Positions 57,127 through 64,000 of a stretch of DNA of 64,000 nucleotides are shown one piece after another. Source of the stretch: Rosellinia necatrix (Eukaryota > Ascomycota > Sordariomycetes > Xylariales > Xylariaceae); assembly GCA_021209875.1 (NCBI GenBank), contig JAGYVD010000009.1:2604001-2668000 (forward strand), written 5' to 3'. Positions within the stretch are counted from its first letter, which is position 1; each line of letters opens with the position of its first letter. The notes under the pieces were generated by a model. It had not been told where the DNA came from, did not search any database, and saw only the letters and a program-made list of their open reading frames with translations. The translations under genes were made by a program, and so were the position numbers.

Positions 57127-58922
57127 ATGCAGACCAAGAACATCCTCGTCGGGCTTCTCAGCCTTACGGCAATCGCCGAAGCTACTGCTATCCACCGCCC
57201 ATTCGACAATCTAATGAACCGCCGAGCAACCCGATCCATCGAGACTCGGCAAAACTTTGGTAATAGATTTGGCAGTCAGTATAGTCCGGGCGATAAGACT
57301 ATACCAAGTGGGAAACCAGCTAACCATAACAGATGGCTTTGGACGAGGTGGCCAGAACGGTGGCCAGAATAATGGTCAGAATGGCGGCCAGAATCAAGGC
57401 AGTACGTTCCCTTCCTTGTAAACCATGGATCAATAGGCTAACAATGACATCAGACCAAGGTAACAACAATAATAACAACCAGGGTCAAAACGGAGGGAAC
57501 CAGGACCAAACCCAGGACCAAAACCAGGGCAACAATGGCAATAATAATAGTATGTTGCAGGATCCTTTGGCAAAGATGGCCTATCCACTGCGCAGGAGAT
57601 TCATTAACAGTAAACTACAGACAATGGCAACCAGGCTGCCCTGACCCTGAACGCGGATGCCCTCCAAACTGGTTCCGCCCAAGATGGTGACCCAGACACT
57701 GCGAGTGGCGAGGCGGCTTCCAAAACGTGAGATATTAGCATGAGCGAGTTTGGAACGTGATCTAATATCGTTTAGGGATGATGCCAACTTTATCAATTTC
57801 TGCTCGGGCAAGGAGCTAACTAACGGCCTTCAAAAGACGGGAGGTTCATGTAACGGTATTGGTAAGTTGCGGACATTATCTGCCTGTCCCCCAGCTATAT
57901 TTTAACGTTTCATAGTAATGGGCCAGATCCCGGCCAAGAGCAACATGGTTTCGAGTGTTCTAGTCAACCCACAGAACGGTGATGACATCGCGGCCAACCA
58001 GGACTTCCAAATCCAGGTTCAAGTCGCCAACTTCGCGCCTGGCACGTTCACCAACGCCGATAACACGTACTACACCGCTCCCCAGGATTTGGATGGCTCA
58101 GGGAATATCATCGGTCATACTCACGTAACTGTTCAGGACCTGGGTGGTTCGCTGAACCCCACCACGCCTCTGGATGCGAGCCAATTTGCCTTCTTCAAGG
58201 GTATCAACGATGCTGGAAACGGGCAGGGTCTGCTCTCCGCGGATGTTGCCGGTGGTCTCCCTGCGGGCAACTATCGTCTCTGCACTATGTTTGCTGCTGC
58301 CAACCATCAACCTGTCATTATGCCTGTTGCCCAACGTGGCGCCCAGGATGACTGTGTCCGCTTTACAGGTTCGTGTTTAATCTTCACTTCGCTAACCCTT
58401 GTTTTTCTCCATATCATGTTTCCATGTGCTGGGATAATGAGGGTAGGATGTTAGCTAACAGATACAGTGGGTGCTAATAACAATAACAATGGTGGCAATA
58501 ACAACAACAACAACAACAACGCTGGCAATAACAACAACAACGCTGGCAACAATGGTCAGAACGGTCAGAATGGCGGGAATGGTCAGAACGGTCAGAACGG
58601 CGGGAATGGTCAGAACCAGGGCAATCAGGGACAAAACAGTAATGACTCTACGGGGGACCAAAACGGCAATAATCAAGCTGACAACTCGCAGAATAGCGCA
58701 TTAGGCGGTATAGCCGCCCCTGCGGTCACCAACTCGGGCGACTCTTCGAGACCCTTCTCGGTCAACGGGAACACGTTTGCCAATGAAGCAGCTGCCATCC
58801 AACGCAGCTGTGACATACAGCAGAACGCTTGCTCTGACGCCGCCAACTCGGGGCAAACTGGGTTTTCGGTGAACGATTGTCAGGCTCAGCAACAGCAGTG
58901 TCTCTCAGCTGCTGGGCAATAG
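57127..58922 (+). CDS. secreted Asn/Gln/Gly-rich protein (fungal family often mislabelled 'ribosomal protein S17')
   Basis: Seven exons (57127-57259, 57333-57401, 57454-57549, 57621-57726, 57776-57861, 57916-58368, 58468-58922) give 465 aa. The signal peptide is MQTKNILVGLLSLTAIAEATA, followed by a dibasic site (MNRRATR). A GGQNGGQNN/NQDQTQDQNQ low-complexity region follows (about 46-100). The conserved core is NFINFCSGKELTNGLQK, IVMGQIPAKSNMVSSVLVNP, FAFFKGIND and NHQPVIMPVAQRG. A second, longer (NNG)/(GQN) run leads to a C-terminal domain with four cysteines (SCDIQQNACSDAAN, DCQAQQQQC). The core belongs to a fungal secreted family of unknown function; the database name 'ribosomal protein S17' is an error. 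It is probably a cell-wall or extracellular protein. No GPI signal is seen at the C-terminus. Confidence 0.87.
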
Positions 58923-61672
<2,750 letters not shown>

Positions 61673-64000
61673 TTATTGACCACTGCTGCCTTTCACAGCT
61701 CGAACATCGCTCTCACGCTCTTCCGTATCGAGCCGCTTCCTCCAATTAGCGAGACTTTCGCTTAGGCCTAGACTCTGGTTGTCGTCCTCTCTTTTCGAAG
61801 TCTCGAAATCAAATGCATTCGAAAGACGGTAACCATTGTTTCTCTTCTCCCAATGGGAGCGGAGGGAGTCAAGTTCCGTGGCCAAGTTCTCGAGGGCCGC
61901 ACTGTTCCTGGCATTGCTCATCTCACCATAGAGGCTTTCAGCCTCGGAGCTTTCTTGTCGGGTGTGGCCTTTCCCATTCATAATTGGGGTATTGTCATTT
62001 GGATCAGAATTCATGCGACTCCGCCTTCGATAATTGCCCACCGATGTTTCGACTTGGTCTAAAAGAAGGCTGACTTTTTCTTCAGCTTCTTGTGCTCGTT
62101 TCTCGACTAAGGCGTTTTCTTGTTGCAATTGCTCGAGATCCTTCCCCTGAGCTGCTAATTGCTGCTGATAGTCTTGACTAGATTTCTTAGCAATATCGCG
62201 TTCGTTCCTCGCCATATCGAGCTCTTTCCGCGCCTCAGCCAGCTGCGCTGAAGACGACTCCAGCTGTTCCTCTAGCGTCTCTATCTTTTCTTCCAGAGCC
62301 GATCGTTCTGCTTCCCATTCCGCTCCGCCTGAACTGTCAGAACCCCCAACTCGCGCTTCTAGGTCAAAATTTTCGTTTTGCAAACGAGTATTTTCGGCCA
62401 TAGATTTGCTTAGCTCCTCCTTCATCCGTTTGAGCATCTTCTCGGTACCCTTGACGTAATGAACAGCGGATTGATAGTCGTCCTCAAGCTGCACTATACG
62501 ACCGCGATAGTCTGCTTCTGTCTTTGCTGCCTCAGTCGCGAAGCGTTGTCTTGTCTCCTCATGGGCAGTAACTGCTTCAGCAAGTTGCCGTTCAAGCTCT
62601 ATAGCACGAGTTACATCTGGCGAGTCGGTGCGGGATCCTATACCTCGTACGCGAGAAAGCCCTGTAGGGCTGATGCCCCTTTCTCCTAGGATGTTTTTGA
62701 GTGTGCTGTATTGAACGGTCATGGCATTGGTTTCCAACTGCTGATTTGCCAGTTGGTTCTTGACATCTGAGTTCAGGGCTTGGAGTGACTGAACCTCCTT
62801 AAGAGCGGACTGCAGCTGCCTGCGAATGGTAACACCCTCCCTGCTCGATTGTTCCTGATACGCCTCAAGCCCTGCAATACGTTCCTCAGCACTTCGAAGC
62901 TTATCAGCGGCCGCATCTGCTTCTTGCTGATACTTTTTGACCAGACCGTTCGCTTCGCTGACTTGGTCTTGAAGGACGGCGATGCGTTCTGTATCCGCTC
63001 GGTTAGGCTTGCCTGTATCGCTTGTAAGTTTCTCGAGGCCTGAAAGCACAGCCTGGCGATGAGCCTCAGCTTCAGCCGTACTACGTTCCACGAGATCTTC
63101 GGCGTCCCGTAGTCGCTGGCTGATCACCGCTAATTCCGCCGCACGGGCCTCATGTTCGGCCTTGAGGGTGTTTAGCTTTGATTCAGCAGCCTCGCGTTGA
63201 GACCGCTCCTCGTCATATCTCCGCTCCAGGTGGTTCCTTATATCGGTTGACATGGCCACGGCTTTGCGCAAAGAATCCAATGTGCTGTTTTCGTCTTTGG
63301 CGTTCTCGGAAGCTTGGTTGAACTTAGCCTCAAATTCTTCTTTCTCAATACGCAAGAGCTTAGTAGCGGCAACTGCATCGGCCGCAAGGATAGATTGCTC
63401 TCGAGCTTCGCGCTGAGATAAGTGCAATTCGGCTCTGAGACGCTCTATTTCCGAAGCAGTTTCTTGCTTATAGGATTCCAACTCCGTCATCCTCTTTTGT
63501 GTTGCGCTTAGAGTCTCATCTGCGAGCTGACGTGCGCGCTTCTCAGCTGCAAGATCAGTTGCGGCACGCGATAAGTTGGTTTGAAATTCCTTTTGCAGGT
63601 TTAGGGCTGCAGCAAGCTTTCGATTCGTCTCAGTACCGTGTTCACTCGCATCGGCACTACGCTCCGTCTCGGCCTGTGGTGTACTTATTACACCCCCGGT
63701 ATGAGCGGCCATTTTAGCTTTAGCGTATACTGCTTCTTGTATTGCGGCATCACGCTGCCTCTCCACTTCGGCAATTTGTTTGGCCGCTAGAACAGCCTGC
63801 TTGTCCACAGAAGTCTGAACATTAGCCAGTTCTTGTCTCATGGCCAGAAGAGCTTCAATTAGAGGCTTGTCTTCGTCATCAAACGTCTCGGCCCCTCGGC
63901 CATCAAGTGCAGGACTCATTGTAGCATTGGGTGTGTATCCGGATTTGCGAGCTAATTCGAGCTCCGAGGCGTACCATGCATTGCGATTGCGTGCAGAATC
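61673..64000 (-). CDS. large coiled-coil protein, Tea1/Kel1-type C-terminal part (5' end outside the window)
   Basis: Open frame of 775 codons running off the right edge. It reads ARNRNAWYASELELARKSGY before the first internal Met at 63919, so the start lies beyond 64000. Almost the whole length is heptad-rich coiled coil (DDEDKPLIEALLAMRQELAN, KQAVLAAKQIAEVERQRDAA, long Glu/Lys/Arg-rich stretches). The C-terminus has RSHWEKRNNGYRLSNAFDFE and LSESLANWRKRLDTEE. I associate this with the C-terminal coiled coil of fungal Kelch-repeat polarity proteins (Tea1/Kel1, 'negative regulator of mitotic exit'), which mark growing tips. The Kelch repeats themselves would be outside the window, so the assignment is an inference from the tail. 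No intron is seen in this part. Confidence 0.75.
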   Translation of the reverse strand, partial: DSARNRNAWYASELELARKSGYTPNATMSPALDGRGAETFDDEDKPLIEALLAMRQELANVQTSVDKQAVLAAKQIAEVERQRDAAIQEAVYAKAKMAAHTGGVISTPQAETERSADASEHGTETNRKLAAALNLQKEFQTNLSRAATDLAAEKRARQLADETLSATQKRMTELESYKQETASEIERLRAELHLSQREAREQSILAADAVAATKLLRIEKEEFEAKFNQASENAKDENSTLDSLRKAVAMSTDIRNHLERRYDEERSQREAAESKLNTLKAEHEARAAELAVISQRLRDAEDLVERSTAEAEAHRQAVLSGLEKLTSDTGKPNRADTERIAVLQDQVSEANGLVKKYQQEADAAADKLRSAEERIAGLEAYQEQSSREGVTIRRQLQSALKEVQSLQALNSDVKNQLANQQLETNAMTVQYSTLKNILGERGISPTGLSRVRGIGSRTDSPDVTRAIELERQLAEAVTAHEETRQRFATEAAKTEADYRGRIVQLEDDYQSAVHYVKGTEKMLKRMKEELSKSMAENTRLQNENFDLEARVGGSDSSGGAEWEAERSALEEKIETLEEQLESSSAQLAEARKELDMARNERDIAKKSSQDYQQQLAAQGKDLEQLQQENALVEKRAQEAEEKVSLLLDQVETSVGNYRRRSRMNSDPNDNTPIMNGKGHTRQESSEAESLYGEMSNARNSAALENLATELDSLRSHWEKRNNGYRLSNAFDFETSKREDDNQSLGLSESLANWRKRLDTEERESDVRAVKGSSGQ

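Overview
The window is nuclear DNA from a filamentous ascomycete (Pezizomycotina, probably Sordariomycetes). Genes are spaced every 2-5 kb and interrupted by short (49-170 nt) GT-AG introns with fungal CTRAY-type branch points. All recognisable proteins are of fungal type (Srb8/Med12, Rgd1-type F-BAR/RhoGAP, Ypq-type PQ-loop transporter, Arb2-domain protein). Intergenic DNA is rich in the short palindromic word CCTAGGTA, in trinucleotide arrays and in decayed repeats. No plasmid, phage, CRISPR array or secondary-metabolite core enzyme is visible.

Layout. 1.5-2.3 kb (-): a bacterial-looking PhnD-type solute-binding protein without a signal peptide. 3.1-5.6 kb (+): a six-exon 4-coumarate-CoA-ligase-like enzyme ending in the peroxisomal signal AKL. 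5.9-6.5 kb (-): a small conserved protein containing a GC-AG intron, head to head with mitochondrial ribosomal protein uS14 (7.0-7.5 kb, +). 8.5-10.3 kb (+): an Arb2-domain protein. 10.9-12.7 kb (-): a mitochondrial TPR-like membrane protein. 13.6-15.5 kb (+): a tandem pair of gamma-glutamylcyclotransferase-like paralogues. 16.3-17.6 kb (-): a secreted or ER membrane protein with a His-rich segment. 18.9-20.1 kb (+): a conserved protein of unknown function. 21.0-22.0 kb (+): a Gly-Ser-His-His repeat protein. 23.5 kb: tRNA-Glu(UUC). 27.3-29.9 kb (+): RGD1. 31.1-31.9 kb (-): an Asterix-family ER protein. 36.9-41.5 kb (+): SRB8/MED12. 47.6-47.9 kb (+): a 52-aa secreted peptide. 49.2-50.5 kb (-): a Ypq-like PQ-loop protein. 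52.0-53.2 kb (+): S1/P1 nuclease. 57.1-58.9 kb (+): a secreted Asn/Gln/Gly-rich protein. 61.7 kb to the edge (-): a Tea1/Kel-like coiled-coil protein, 5' truncated by the window.

The genes are mostly independent housekeeping or cell-biology loci and do not form a pathway cluster. Three gaps (about 23.5-27.3, 31.9-36.9 and 41.5-47.6 kb) hold no convincing genes, only repeats and relics.

The most unusual signal is a set of very small insertions (35-44 bp) at about 24.7, 32.3 and 46.4 kb. They share a 17-bp core beside a (TAC)n tail and sit between 11-14-bp direct repeats. They look like extremely 5'-truncated target-primed retroelement copies. Also notable are the probable bacterial transfer at 1.5 kb and the repeat protein at 21 kb, whose 25 repeat units differ from each other only at synonymous positions. 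I did not find a clearly new multi-gene system.
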